Below, piece after piece: positions 11,366-22,573 of a stretch of 64,000 bases of DNA (the first letter of the stretch is position 1; each line of letters begins with the position of its first letter). The stretch is taken from contig JAJGBQ010000003.1 in the NCBI GenBank assembly GCA_022457065.1, forward strand, positions 558,001 to 622,000, given 5' to 3'. The DNA is from Curvularia sp. ZM96. Its lineage: Eukaryota; Ascomycota; Dothideomycetes; Pleosporales; Pleosporaceae. A program made the position numbers and the translations under genes. A model generated the notes under the pieces. The model was not told the DNA's origin. It made no database searches and worked only from the letters and a program-made list of their open reading frames with translations.

Positions 11366-12987
11366 ATGCCGCGACAGCAACGCTCTATAAAGACTGCTCG
11401 TGAAGGCAGACTTAATCTTGCCATAGATTCAATTCAGAAAAACGTTATTTCCACACCTACTCGTGCTGCTAGGTTATATACTATCCCTCGTACAACGCTT
11501 CGACGCCGTCTGCAAGGTAGTCTACCTAAGGCAGCTGCGAACGCCCAGAAGCGGAAGCTATTACCTACTAAGGAGCAATCTCTTGTGCAATGGATCCTAG
11601 ACCTTGATCGACGCGGTTTTCCGCCACATGTTATTAACGTACGACGAATGGCAGACGCTCTACTCGCTGCGCGTGGTCAAGATCCACCTCCACAATCTGT
11701 CGGCAAGAACTGGGTGTCGCGCTTTATCCAAGGTCAGCCAGAGCTTCAGACAAAGTGGAGTAGAAGCTTTAGTAGTCAGCGCGCCCACTGCGAGGATCCT
11801 GCCGTAATTACAGCCTGGTTCAAGCTAGTAGAGGAGACGCGTCAGACGTACGGCGTTCTAGATCAGGATATCTACAACTTTGACGAGACTGGATTCGCGA
11901 TGGGCGTCGCTGGGACGTCAAAAGTAGTCACTAGCGCTGATAGAGTCGGCAGAGCAGTCGTCGTCCAGCCAGGCAATCGCGAGTGGGTGACAGCGATCGA
12001 GTGTATCTGCGCCTCAGGCTGGTGCCTACCACCGTTCGTGATCCTCTCTGGTAAGGTCCACCAAAGTAGCTGGTACCGCGACCTCCCGCAAGACTAGACT
12101 ATCGGCGTCTCAGACAACGGCTAGACGACTGATCAGCTTGGCGTAGAGTGGGCGAAGCACTTCAACCAGTATACAGCCGCTCGTACAGCCGGAGTCTATC
12201 GACTTCTTATCCTAGACGGCCATAGTAGCCACGCCACGCCAGAGTTCGATCAGTACTGCGCTGAGAACAAGATTATCACTCTCTGTATGCCGCCTCATAC
12301 GTCGCACCTCCTCCAGCCTCTAGACGTAAGCTGCTTCTCTCCTCTTAAGCGCGCGTACGGACGTGAGGTTGAGGAGCTCGCCCGTCAAGGCGTCCACCAT
12401 GTCGATAAGATAGACTTCCTCGCAGTCTATACACGGATCCGGCCGACAGTCTTCACGCAGCAGAATATCCAAGCTGGCTTTCGGGCGACTGGGCTTCTCC
12501 TTCTTGTCCAGCTCGTGTCCTATCGTCGCTTACTGTCGTTAGGACACCATCTCCACCACAGACAACTATAGACAACGCCACAATACAGGCAGAAACACCG
12601 CATACAGTAGCTCAGCTTCAGCAGCAGGCGAAGCTTCTTCAGGAGCGACTCCATCGGCAGTCACAAAGCCCAACAAGCCAGCTTTTACGCCAGGTTATTA
12701 AAGGCTGTCAAATAGCGATGCAGTCAGCAACTATACTTGCTGAAGAGAATAGGAAGCTACGTGCAGCTAACCAGCGTCAACAACAAAAGCAAGACCGGCG
12801 GCGTCAATATATTGCTTCTGGTGGAGTGCTCCAGGCTCAGCAGGCTCAGCAGCTTACTGCAGAGGTAGAAAGGGTGGTCACGGAGGTTGAGCAGGGTGAG
12901 AGCAGTCAGCGACGACAGCGCGCGCTACCGACGTGCACGAAGTGCCATATTCAAGGACACACTCGCACTTCGTGTAGAGCTAGATAG
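11366..12987 (+). pseudogene. Broken pogo-family transposase (HTH-psq, CENP-B HTH, DDE, zinc knuckle)
   Basis: The first 243 codons (11366-12097) hold the psq-type helix-turn-helix (RAARLYTIPRTTLRRRL) and a CENP-B-type HTH (ending WVSRFIQGQPELQTKW), then the first catalytic Asp in YNFDETGF. A TAG at 12095-12097 ends the frame; a second in-frame TAG lies at 12122-12124. Beyond them the same frame carries the second Asp (LILDGHSSH) and the third (HLLQPLDVSCFSPLKRAYG). Near 12497 the frame slips (one base lost or two gained) and the new frame runs to 12987 through a Gln-rich coiled region to a CCHC zinc knuckle (CTKCHIQGHTRTSC). Both TAGs sit where a Trp codon would fit the family, so each needs one G-to-A change (CpA to TpA on the other strand). 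The copy cannot make full-length transposase; whether it is mobilised in trans is unknown. Confidence 0.9.
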
Positions 12988-13067
12988 TAGATTGTATCTC
13001 TTAATTTTATCTTATTTTATTACGTTGTTGTGGACCAATTGCGCAGAGCGTCGTGCTGGGTCTGATG

Positions 13068-13112
13068 GGGGTGGCCGGTGACTGGTGTCGGCCGGTGACT
13101 GGTGGGGCACGT
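13068..13112. repeat. Right terminal inverted repeat of the pogo element
   Basis: 45 bp, perfect inverted match to 11285-11329; followed directly by the TA target duplication at 13113-13114. Confidence 0.95.
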
Positions 13113-13356
13113 TAATACACACTGCATTTCCTGACCTTCACTAATCCCAAATTGAAGCAAAGGTAACGCCGGCTACAAAACTCCGTTCCTTCATAAGAGT
13201 ATGATCAACACTCAAGATACGCATCATGTCGAAATCAAAGGGACATATGCGCTTCCCTTAATCAAACCGGTATCCCTTGTTAGAAAAATAGAAGCGAACA
13301 CAAAAAAAGGTCACAATGCAGTATTTTCCTATCATCGCAACCGACAAAGAACGTAC

Positions 13357-15168
13357 TCATATCCTTACACCTCCATGCTGTAACTTATCCGACCAATCCG
13401 GCCTATACTTCGTCTTCATATGCTGCATAAGGTCCGTCAGTGAAGCCGAGAGCGCCGCCGAGCTGGGCCATTTCCAAGACGAGAGCTCAAGAACGAGCAA
13501 GGCATTAGAGTAAAGCTGTATGAGGTTTCCACCAAAGATTGCTGGCATGTTTTCGACAAGGACAGTGGCGGCGTGGTAGACCCAGTATGGAGTGATGAAG
13601 ATGTGGATGCTGCCGTAGCTGACTACGGATTCTCTGTTGCGGTGGTTAGCAGCGAGGTGGAAAGGTTGTGTGAACAAGACGTACAGTACGTGCCATGCGC
13701 TTCCCCAGCAGGGGTTGAGCAGGAGATGCGTCATATGTAGGATGATGCGTATGACAGGCAATAACTCGGCTTTCTCATCGAAGAGTGGTAGTAACTTCTT
13801 CACGCTCTCTTTTGTTACATGATCGCCCTTGCGGAAACGATTTTGCATGCGGAAAAGTGAGCACATGTACTCTGCGGGCTTGTCCTTATCAAAGCAGAGT
13901 TCTGTTTCCTGGGGCTTCATAAGTACATAGGAAGCGTCTTGAGTGGACCGATAAGACTTACTGGCTCTGGAAATTGTGCAGGTCGGTCCAGGGTCGATGC
14001 AATTTGGTTTTCAAGACTGAAGATGGTCATGTGCATGGCTCGCAGCATTTCAACGTCTTTTTGTTCCAATTCTTGCAGTGCGTTCTTGGACTCAAGATCG
14101 AATGCTAGACGCCCGGCGAGAGCAATCTGCTGCCCGATGTTGCCTGCTGAAGGATCGAATGAGCTGTTGATGGCAAGGAGCAGGACGGAACGAATCGTGT
14201 CAATATTCGGCTCTAGAGTCGCTGCGTCCAGGTGCTCCATGGCTTTGGCGAAATATTGTGTCGCCAAGGAACGATATCTGATTGAATTGGCTTGATGATA
14301 CGCAAGCCTGCCTGAAGGGTTCCAGCCTTGGCTGTGTGATTGCTTTTTGCCCGTATTAGGGAGGATGTAACATGCAATAGAGTAAATCATATACAACGAG
14401 AACAGTTCGGTCGAATCAAGGTCGCTGGGTAGTTCAGGGTTGAGATAGCGCAGTGAGGGGTCCAAAATAGGATAGATGGGCTGTATGATCTCAAGGTAAA
14501 TTTGCATGAGCTCATATTGCTTGTCGGCAGAGTCTTTGTTCATGAACTGCCATTCGTCGAACTCGTTGTCGATCTGTTCGCTGCGGATGTCAGGCGCTGC
14601 ATACAATCTAGGCGACCTAAGCAGGCATGACTCTGCGCCTAGATAGCGATAGCTGTTTCCAGCCTCTGCAAAATGATGCTCATACTGCACGGCTTCTGCT
14701 GCGAGAGAGTCTCGCTTTACTTGTGTGCAGAAGATGCCGTTGTTCATGGGGCCGCTCGAAGCAGCTGGCGAGGGATGTCCAGTGGACAGGCTCTGCACAC
14801 GATCCATCAGCCCGCTAATATAACTAGACATGTGTCAGCCAGAGTCACCATGACACGCATATCGGCTTGCCTTCGAGGCAGTAATTCGTTGCGCCCATGG
14901 TCGTAGAACATGCACTCGACGCCTGCTTTTGTGCATTGCCTGGCAGCGTGCGTTAGCAGAAGGCGTCTTGTGTGAAACCTCGAGACAGCATACCTGCACT
15001 TTGGCAGCAGTGTATCACAGCCGCGGCGACACTCTCGGCATCGCTTGCATGCGGGGAGACTCTGGGGAAGTTGAGTGCACGCTCCTGAGAAGTGGAGGCG
15101 TTTGGCGTTACCTGGATCAGCGCGTCTAGATCGAGCGTGGGGGGACAGGCGCTGGCCGTGGCCGCCAT
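13357..15168 (-). CDS. Zn2Cys6 fungal-specific transcription factor
   Basis: Five exons on the minus strand: 15168-15112, 15061-14994, 14939-14871, 14823-13962 and 13908-13357; 535 residues. The binuclear zinc cluster spans exons 2-3 with exact spacing C24-x2-C27-x6-C34-x6-C41-x2-C44-x6-C51, plus an extra Cys at 30. The intron between exons 3 and 4 (14824-14870) uses a GC donor (GCAAGC); phase demands it. A fungal transcription factor middle-homology region follows (IRSVLLLAINSSF and nearby). Such proteins bind CGG-type half sites in the nucleus and usually regulate nearby or pathway genes. Divergent from a second Zn2Cys6 gene at 15541, with 372 bp between starts. The intron after exon 1 could in principle end at an earlier AG, but only the chosen acceptor keeps the cluster in frame. 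Confidence 0.85.
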
Positions 15169-15540
15169 GACGGTCGGGTCGGAATGTTACGAGGATCGGA
15201 AAGAAGAGTTCCAAATCCTAGCAAGACGTGGGATTTAAGCTGGGATCCATTTTGCACCGCCCGTCGCCAGATATGAGAAGCTGGAACGCAATACGATGCC
15301 TAGGCGGCCATGGGGGCTAGTGAGAGACGGGCGCATCTGCTAAGCGTGTCCCGAACCAGAAGCGATCAACGGGGGGCTGCATCATCTCGTGCGCCTTCAT
15401 GTGCTAGCATCTCGTCCATTGACCACGAAACACCATCCGTCCTTCTCATCTCCTTTCTCCTCTGCTCCTCTTCTCTTCATATAACGCCATGAAAACCACA
15501 TCGCTGTGGTACAGACGTCTGACGCCGCTCGTACTCCACC
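15169..15540. promoter_or_regulatory. Shared divergent promoter between two Zn2Cys6 regulators
   Basis: 372 bp separate the two start codons. The half next to the plus-strand gene is a pyrimidine-rich leader (about 15430-15480). Co-regulation of the pair is inferred from position only. Confidence 0.5.
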
Positions 15541-17636
15541 ATGCAGAACCGTACTAAAGTGCGCCGCCGTGTGCTTGCCTGCGCACGCTGCAGGAAACGT
15601 AAACTATCTGTACATGTCACATTCTCCTTGCCTCTCTGCATATTAGCTAACTCGGCCAGTGTGATGGGAAAGTCCCAGCGTGCACGCGCTGCGTAGATGC
15701 AGGCGTACAGTGCGTTGGATTCGACTCTTCCACCCAGCAGGAGGCTCCGCGATCCATCGCTGACTTTCTAGAAGCCCATATCGCCAGATTGGAGGGCCAA
15801 AATGCTCAGCCGCATGCGAGCTCCTTGCCCCATCCGAGTGCCACCATGCCGTCGCCTGCAGACTCCAGTGTCTCTGACGCAAAGGTCCCGCAGTGGCGCT
15901 CAGAGAAATGTGCTTTTGCTGATAGCCTAGTCAACCAAGTAATGGAGGACATCACGCCGTCATTTCTCGGTGTATGCAAGGCCCGGCCCTTTCTGCAGTG
16001 CGTCATCAAGGGCACGCGGCTACCGTCCAAGAAGGGTCCTGTTCCGTCCAATGATTTGGACGAGAACCACCCAAGGTCCATCCTGAACCCCCAACATACC
16101 AAAGGCTTGTTTTACAACCTCATGCCCGATGAGGTTGGTGCAAACAAGCTTCTGCGCAATTATCTCGATCGGGTCATCACACAATACCCAATCTACCATC
16201 GCAATGATGTGACGACGGCTTTCCAGTCCGTCTACCACAAGAACGCCCCGATCCCGGAAGCAGGCGAAGACTCGTTCCGCAATCGCTACATAGTCTGTAT
16301 CATCATGGCCATATCTCTGACCACTAGTGCACGGAACAATGTGCGAAAGGCAAACGAGCTCGCCTTTCAGCTGGTTCGCCATGCGATGCAATGGATTCCA
16401 GAGGTTGCGACAAACGACATTGCTGGGTTGCAGGCCATTTTGCTGTTGAGTCAGTACATCTTCTTGAACCCGAAGATGGCCGACTTGTGGCTTCTCACAG
16501 GCCTGATCAGCCAGGCAGTCATTGACCTCGGTCTTCATCAAGAGCTGCCAAACGATGCCAAAATCACTGCCTACGAGCGCGACATGCGGCGTCGTATATT
16601 TTGGTGTGCATGGGAAATGGAAGTCGGCGTATGCTGCATCTTCCTACGTCCTATAAGCTTGCCCATCAGGTCTATAGAGGTCGCCTTTCCGCTGGAGATA
16701 GACGACACCGCCATCACTCAGAGCGGCATATCGCCTACTGGTCGGATATCGAAATTCACTCAGCGCATCATATGCCGGTTTCGCCTTATTGAAGCCGACA
16801 TCATCTCGGTTCTGTGGCACGGCGATCCCGTCTCCGAGGAATTCACGTCACTGGAGCAATGGATGCAGCAATGTGTTGAGAACATAACGAGCTGGCGACA
16901 AGAAATATATGCCGCTGCCAACGCCAACCAAGACCGCAGCCTGAATGCACGGTGGACCGAGATGTGCTTGTACTCTGACATCGCAAGCCCATACATCTTC
17001 TCGCTGTTGAATCGCTCCTCACGCCGAATACCCAACCCGAGCAAGGAGCAGATGATGGTCGCGCTGGTAAATGCCGTCAAAGTCGCCGATGGTTATTTTC
17101 AACAATCCGAAGCAGAGGCCGGGAAGATTAAATACGTGTTCCATCCCTGTCATCACGTATTCAACTGCGCCCTCATATTCCTACAAGGGCTGCAACGTTG
17201 CAAACGAGAAGTCTCGCGTCACTATCCCTGGCAGCAGGTGGAGGATTGGATGAACGTATTCTCAAAATGCTTCTTGTCCATCTCCGAGCGATGGTCTGCT
17301 GCGAGGAGATGTTACGAGGAGTACGAGCGGTTGCTGCTCCCAGTAAAGACTGAATACCTGGAGTACCTGGATCAAAAAGTCACTCTCCAACCACCGTCGT
17401 TTCGTCAGGCTACATCGGACACGAGTAGTCTATGTGAATACCAGATGCCACCTTCTGCCGCTACCGAAGTTGACGAGGCTTACCAGTTCTGGACAATATT
17501 CAATCCGACTACTTCGACGGTCGATGGCGCGGATCCCGTTGGCGCAAGTGCATACAATCTACCACCCCAAGACTGGAACGCCGAGTTCTCCCTGAACGTG
17601 AACGACACCATGGATATGATCTCCGATGCATCATGA
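15541..17636 (+). CDS. Zn2Cys6 fungal-specific transcription factor
   Basis: Two exons, 15541-15609 and 15660-17636, 681 residues. The 50-nt intron splits the zinc cluster exactly after the sixth loop residue: C14-x2-C17-x6-C24-x6-C31-x2-C34-x6-C41, a canonical GAL4-type cluster. A short coiled-coil-like segment (FLEAHIARLEGQ) follows at about 60-75, as in dimerising members. The fungal_trans middle-homology region occupies roughly residues 200-420 (IAGLQAILLLSQYIF, then RDMRRRIFWCAWEME). It should act in the nucleus as a pathway regulator. The first Met is chosen because it opens the zinc-cluster exon. Its stop lies 600 bp before the convergent acyltransferase gene, so it could govern that gene; this is inference. 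Confidence 0.9.
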
Positions 17637-18238
17637 ATGCGCACGCCTGGTATCGACCAATTCTCTCTACCTTCCAGGTATCTGAATCCCTAGGTTTCGT
17701 GGATGTCGCAGTATCAGGCGCCATCTATGTGCTGTACGGAACACTGCAGTTCCGTGACACAGCCATTGAGATCTACCGGCAACTCCGCAAACGAGATACT
17801 CCGGAAGTGGGATCATTTTTCCTCCACGGAGTCTTGTTCGCGGTTCCTAGTGTTTCGCATCTTTGTCCAACTCAAGCCTTAATCCTTGGCCCAATTCCAG
17901 CTGGATTAGATCGACACTTGGCTTATATCCGCATCCGCCAACGACGCTACGCCTTAGCTTCGTACCCGCTCGATCCCCGCCTGTCACTTTGTCATAGAGT
18001 TCTGCCTACAGCCGATCTGGCAGACGCTGACACAAAACCTTGTAAATCTGGGGGTGCTGAGCATCAATCCATAAGCTTTGGATGGAGGAAGAGTCGCGCA
18101 GTGTCGCGAGCTCATGTGGCGTGCACGGCGTGTTCTTAGCGCAATATTTCGAGAGGCTAAGATGAGCCATAGTTCAAAGAGCGCGAAGCGCCATTGCCCC
18201 TTTTTAAAGTGGCGCAAAACCGACAGCATTCACCTACG
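17637..18238. other. Tail-to-tail intergenic region
   Basis: About 600 bp between the convergent Zn2Cys6 factor and acyltransferase-like genes. A plus-strand open frame 17633-18139 overlaps the factor's stop codon by ATGA but lacks recognisable motifs; I take it as 3' UTR sequence. Confidence 0.4.
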
Positions 18239-19390
18239 TCATATCTCTAGATTTACACTCTCCTCTACCTCTGTGGGTCGGCCCATCCTCAGAATAGCCT
18301 TTTTGCTCTTTAGGTCCATTACAATGTTGAACAGCGTCCCACTACCAGTCTCCTCTGTCTGCACCCTGCATATTGAACCCGGAGTGTTTTGTTCATCCTC
18401 GAACAATCGAGCTACCTGTTCCCAGCTGGGGTCTTGACCTAGTGCTCCAGCATTCTCGGCCATGGTTTGAATACGCGACAACGAATCTTTCAACCAGACT
18501 GTGTCGGTCTCGCCAGGATGCTCGAGAAGGAGATGGTTGGTGTGAATCACTTTTCCAGTGGAGTCCGGCAACAAGCGCGCAAATGTTCTCTTTGTAAATT
18601 CCAGGCCCACTGCTGTTGTTGAGTCCGCTATGAGGATATGAGCCGAAGACGCCATTCCAAAACCCTCCAGCTTGCGGACTGCTTCGTCGACCGAATTACT
18701 CTCCAAAGCCATACGTAGGCCGAAATGAGCAGGCATTCGAGTAGAATCTACTCCATGTACTTTGATAGCGTTAAACAAAGTGCCTATACCGGAGCTGTTA
18801 AAGCCTATTTTTCCAATAATTCCTGCTTCGGTGACTTGGAGTATTGTAGGTTTGTTGTCTTGGGCGATTTTAGTGATTATGAGGTTTTGTTTCTGCTCAG
18901 TCATCCACTTTTTTCCAGGTCAGCCTGTCAACCTCGCTTTGGATTTTCTTTTGGAGACAAGCCACTCACATCCCAGTTTTGCGCCAACCATGCATGGTTG
19001 CCTGTGTGCCATGCGAGTGAAGTGCATCCATCGCTGAACAAACCAAAATTTATCTCCGTTCTTACATTCAACGCCACAATCTCCAATAAATCACGCCCCG
19101 AGCCGGCTGCAATACCTTCCATCTCTTCATGATACATTGGCCATTGTGCCTTTGCTCGCTGTTCAAACACCGAGGCGTGCTGGAGGACTTGTGGCCATTC
19201 TTGCTTGCAATTCTTCAAGAAAAGACCTGCATAAAACTCAATGCTGCGATCGATTTGCAACTTTGCAGCTTGGCCGTGCTGGTAGCCAATCTTGATATAT
19301 GTTAGTACTGGCAGTAGGCGTAAGATACAGGACAGCAATGACGTCACCACCAACCTCGTACGGAGTTCCTCGACACTCAATAATCAACAT
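18239..19390 (-). CDS. Acyl-CoA:isopenicillin N acyltransferase-like Ntn hydrolase (peptidase C45 family)
   Basis: Three exons: 19390-19355, 19290-18970 and 18907-18239; 341 residues, close to the roughly 357 of penDE proteins. Conserved landmarks are in order: IGYQHGQAA near the start, SDGCTSLAW with the autoprocessing Gly-Cys pair (Cys101), QNWDW after intron 2, TEAGIIGKIGFNSSGIG, ARLLP...HTNHLLL, and a C-terminal ICRV...TLFNIVMDL segment. Family enzymes cleave themselves before the Cys, which becomes the N-terminal nucleophile, and then exchange acyl side chains or hydrolyse amides. Unlike penicillin-pathway enzymes this one ends NLEI with no peroxisomal tripeptide, so it is probably cytosolic. 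No ACV synthetase or IPN synthase is present nearby, so penicillin synthesis is not implied. An in-frame Met at 19444 is an alternative start. Confidence 0.88.
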
Positions 19391-19976
19391 TCTCTTAGGA
19401 GCTGGCCAAGCGATATTAAGATTGAAGATCAAGACGATATGCAATCTGCAGAATTCTATACATACTACCCCTCCACCGCTGGGCCGTCTACGTCAATTTC
19501 AACGCGGGCAAGCCCTCGGTAATCGCGCCATTGCCCCACCTTTCGCGCGCTCAGTTCCGTCTGACCTGCCGTCCGACATTAACATGGCTTCCATTCGCTT
19601 GTAATACGATAAGCTAAAGAATATTTCTACGTAATATTCTGCAAGAGTACCAATCCGGTGACTCGGCCGCTGCAAGCTAGTCCGGCATACATACAATATA
19701 GCCATATCCAGTTTCATCACAATTCTCAAGCATATCAGTGGCTCTATGGGTCTCACACGCATTGCGGAGAAAGAGGGTGACAGGGTGGTAGCAGCCGAGC
19801 GGCATGTCGGTGTGTCGTGTTCACTGCCATGCTATCGGCTGCAGCGGTTAGGGAGTCTGGGGCTGGCTGATAAGAAGGGTGTATTGCCCGGGAAAGACTG
19901 CCTACAGCGCCGAAACTTGTTACCGCAATTGTAGGATACAATTGTACATTGAAGATTAGAATCCATCTCGCCAAGA
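19391..19976. promoter_or_regulatory. Shared divergent promoter, acyltransferase-like and deacetylase genes
   Basis: 586 bp between two divergent starts. No core element is clear; open frames crossing it look like chance. Confidence 0.35.
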
Positions 19977-21078
19977 ATGCCTAAAAGAGTACTTTGCTCA
20001 TATGGTATCGACATTGACGCAGTAAGTAATAAGCATGGTGGAATGCTGTAGACCCAGGCTGATGACCACCTCGTGTTAGGCAAGCGGATGGTACATCTAC
20101 CCCAATTGACCATGCCAGTTCATGTGTTGACGAGAGTTCAAGGCTGAACACCAAAACTGGGGATCCAGCAAACCCAACTGACATATCACGCGGCATATTC
20201 GGTGCAACAGTAGGCATTGACCGGCTGCTGAAGCTATTGGCAAAATACCAGATCAAGGCTACGTGGTTTACGCCCGCACACTCAGCAGAATCATTTCCGC
20301 AGCAGATCCGCAAGATCGTCGACCAAGGGCACGAGATAGGACTGCACGGCTACACCCACGAATTTGTCTCCACTCTCAGCGAACAGCAGCAACGCGATGT
20401 TTTGTCCAAAAGCATCCAAGTCCTGACGGATTTCGTGGGCAAAAAGCCCCGCGGGTGGACAGCACCAGCTTGGAGTACCAGCAAGGAGACGGTGAAATTA
20501 CTCGAGGAGTATGGCATCGTACGATATAGACCATGGGAATTAGGGGGTCTATATGGCGCTGACTCGCAATGTAGGAATACGACCACTCTTTTATGCACCA
20601 CGACAGCCAGCCCTACTACCTCCCTTCTCCGCATCTGAGCACCTACACGGAGACGAACGTTTCAAAGCCTGCCTCGCACTGGATGAAACCCATGTCTACT
20701 TTGCATGCCTCGTCGGTCGTCGAGGTGCCTGCAAATTGGCATCTGGACGACTGGCCGCCATTCCAGCTATCGCTGTCGCAACCCAGCACCCACGGCTACG
20801 TCGACACGGACGTCATTGAGCGCCTGTGGAAACAGCAGTTTGAGTACTTGTACCGCGAGTGTCCTGAAGACGGCAGCTTCATTTTTCCAATCAGCATTCA
20901 TCCGCAGGTTAGCGGCAAGCCGCAGGTCATTCTGCTGCACGAGCGGCTTATCGAGTGGATTAACACGCATCAGGGCGTCGAGTGGGTCACTATGGAGCAG
21001 ATAGTCGATGAGTTCAAGGCCGGCAGATTAAGCGGTGCGAGCGTGCAGGGTGGGGCGAGTATTCGGGCCAAGTTGTAG
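19977..21078 (+). CDS. NodB-type polysaccharide deacetylase family protein
   Basis: Three exons: 19977-20021, 20135-20518 and 20575-21078; 310 residues. The N-terminus MPKRVLCSYGIDIDA supplies the catalytic Asp pair; the metal-binding H-x3-H motif is HGYTH at about residues 86-90, preceded by GHEIGL; RGWTAPAWSTS is motif 3; a late LLHERLIEW segment supplies the last conserved His. There is no signal peptide or chitin-binding module, so this is an intracellular member related to the HpPgdA/PuuE-like group that act on peptidoglycan-type sugars, imides or allantoin rather than a secreted chitin deacetylase. The substrate is unknown. The second intron is firm. The first (113 nt) is less so: only the acceptor before 20135 keeps frame among those I tested. 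Confidence 0.82.
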
Positions 21079-22573
21079 CATCGAGGACCGAGATAGAGCC
21101 GCTTTCGGGTGTTGTATCTGTTGCTCCCGTAGTTATCTTACGAGAAATTAATTCTCCGACGATCGTCGCCTGAGACCCTGTTTTTTCCTTTTTTTGTTGG
21201 TTTATCTTGACATTTCTTTTTTTGGGGGGCGCGCGGGAGCGAGGGGTGGGAGCTAGGGATTAGATCCAGTAACTCGAATCGATGCGGGATCGCTGGGTGG
21301 TTGCAAATGTACCATGACGAAGTTTACATGTACTTGCCGCTTTTCCTGCATACCCGATATGCATGACTTACTCCACCCCCTCCTCTTAATGCAGCCGTGC
21401 TTGTGGGTGCGGAGAAGAGCGCAACATAGCGGTGCGGTGGAGTGCGACGGCATTGCATATTTAGTGTGGGATTGGGATTGCAGAACATGGTATAAAGTCT
21501 GTGTCATTTCACTATTTAAAGAGAAGTAACAACTTGATTGTCCATATCTTTGTGTGGTCTCAACTCCCCGATCGACAAAAGTCGGGACGTGAATTTTGCG
21601 ACTTTTCTCGCGAGACGATTTGAATGCTTCATCGTTGTAATTATATTTCCGTTCTCTTGCTTCATGCATGTGTGAGAAAAGAGCAATGGATCTCTTTCCT
21701 TTCGGCACCGATTCTTACCCTTCGCTTCTTTCTCCGCTGCTATAAGCTTATAAAGCCCATCCGACGTGCCCTCTTTCTTTTCTCTCAACTCAATCTCTCC
21801 CGTCTTGTACTCAGCCCCTTGATTGCGTGACATGCATCACACAACGATCATGCTCGACTGTATTTTCTTTTGAGCTTAATCTGTAACTGTATCAACTACG
21901 TCATCAGGTATAATGACACATGTCGGACTACTTTATGTTGGCTTTCCGAGACAGTGATTCTTTTTGATGTGCTCATACAGGTTCTTCCTTGCTATCTTGA
22001 ATCGGGGGTCTCTGATACTTGGACGTTTGTTTGCACATGTACAAAGATGCAATCTTTACAACATTTTCTTTTCTCACTATGAAGCAATTCTTTGCCTTCA
22101 ATGGACCAATAGCGCGACGAAGCTTGATTCGCAATACAAGATTCGAGTACCTTGGAAACTATTTTTAAGGGCTGCCACAAGTGCAGCTCAAGACAAAACA
22201 GGTGCGTATGATCGCAAAATGTCAGCCTAATTATTGTCTCCAGTCCTCGTGAGACACAGGGCTTTAGGACAAGAAAGGCCTGATCATCACAAAATTGCCC
22301 TGTTTACCTTTTCATACTGCGACTGACCATATGGTTGTTCTACGTAGCATCCACCGATTTCACACCGACCAGTACCTTGGTATCACAACGAGAATGCAGT
22401 TTTTCACACTACATTAGTCGTAAGAAATAGTATGAGACAAATTTTAGTAGTCACAATATCAGATTGAGTTGACGGATGCCCTATTGTAAGGTCATTTCCC
22501 ATTATCGTAATCAAACTTTTCTCCACTCCAGTCCCGAAACCAGAAATCAGATCGAGTCACATGTTTGACGATA
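21079..22573. other. Intergenic, no gene recognised
   Basis: About 1.5 kb with several short open frames on both strands, none with conserved motifs or convincing splicing. The sequence after 21180 has homopolymer T and G runs. Confidence 0.5.

Larger units (their letters stand above)
11285..13112 (+). mobile_element. pogo/Fot1-type DNA transposon (Tc1-mariner superfamily), degenerate
   Basis: An 1828-bp element bounded by perfect 45-bp terminal inverted repeats at 11285-11329 and 13068-13112, beginning ACGTGCCCCACC. A TA dinucleotide flanks each end (11283-11284 and 13113-13114), the target duplication expected for this superfamily. Each TIR contains two direct copies of a 14-mer, ACCAGTCACCGGCC, at 11294-11307 and 11311-11324 on the left. 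The interior carries one transposase gene, now broken. Inserted between the Nudix gene and the Zn2Cys6 gene without disrupting either. The near-perfect TIRs say the insertion is not ancient. Confidence 0.95.

Noticed and set aside
17633..18139. 168-codon frame overlapping the Zn2Cys6 stop codon
   Set aside because: No domain, no splice sites, tail-to-tail position; most likely 3' UTR.
18239..19390. Penicillin biosynthesis cluster
   Set aside because: The penDE-like enzyme has no ACV synthetase or IPN synthase beside it, and the family has many non-penicillin members.
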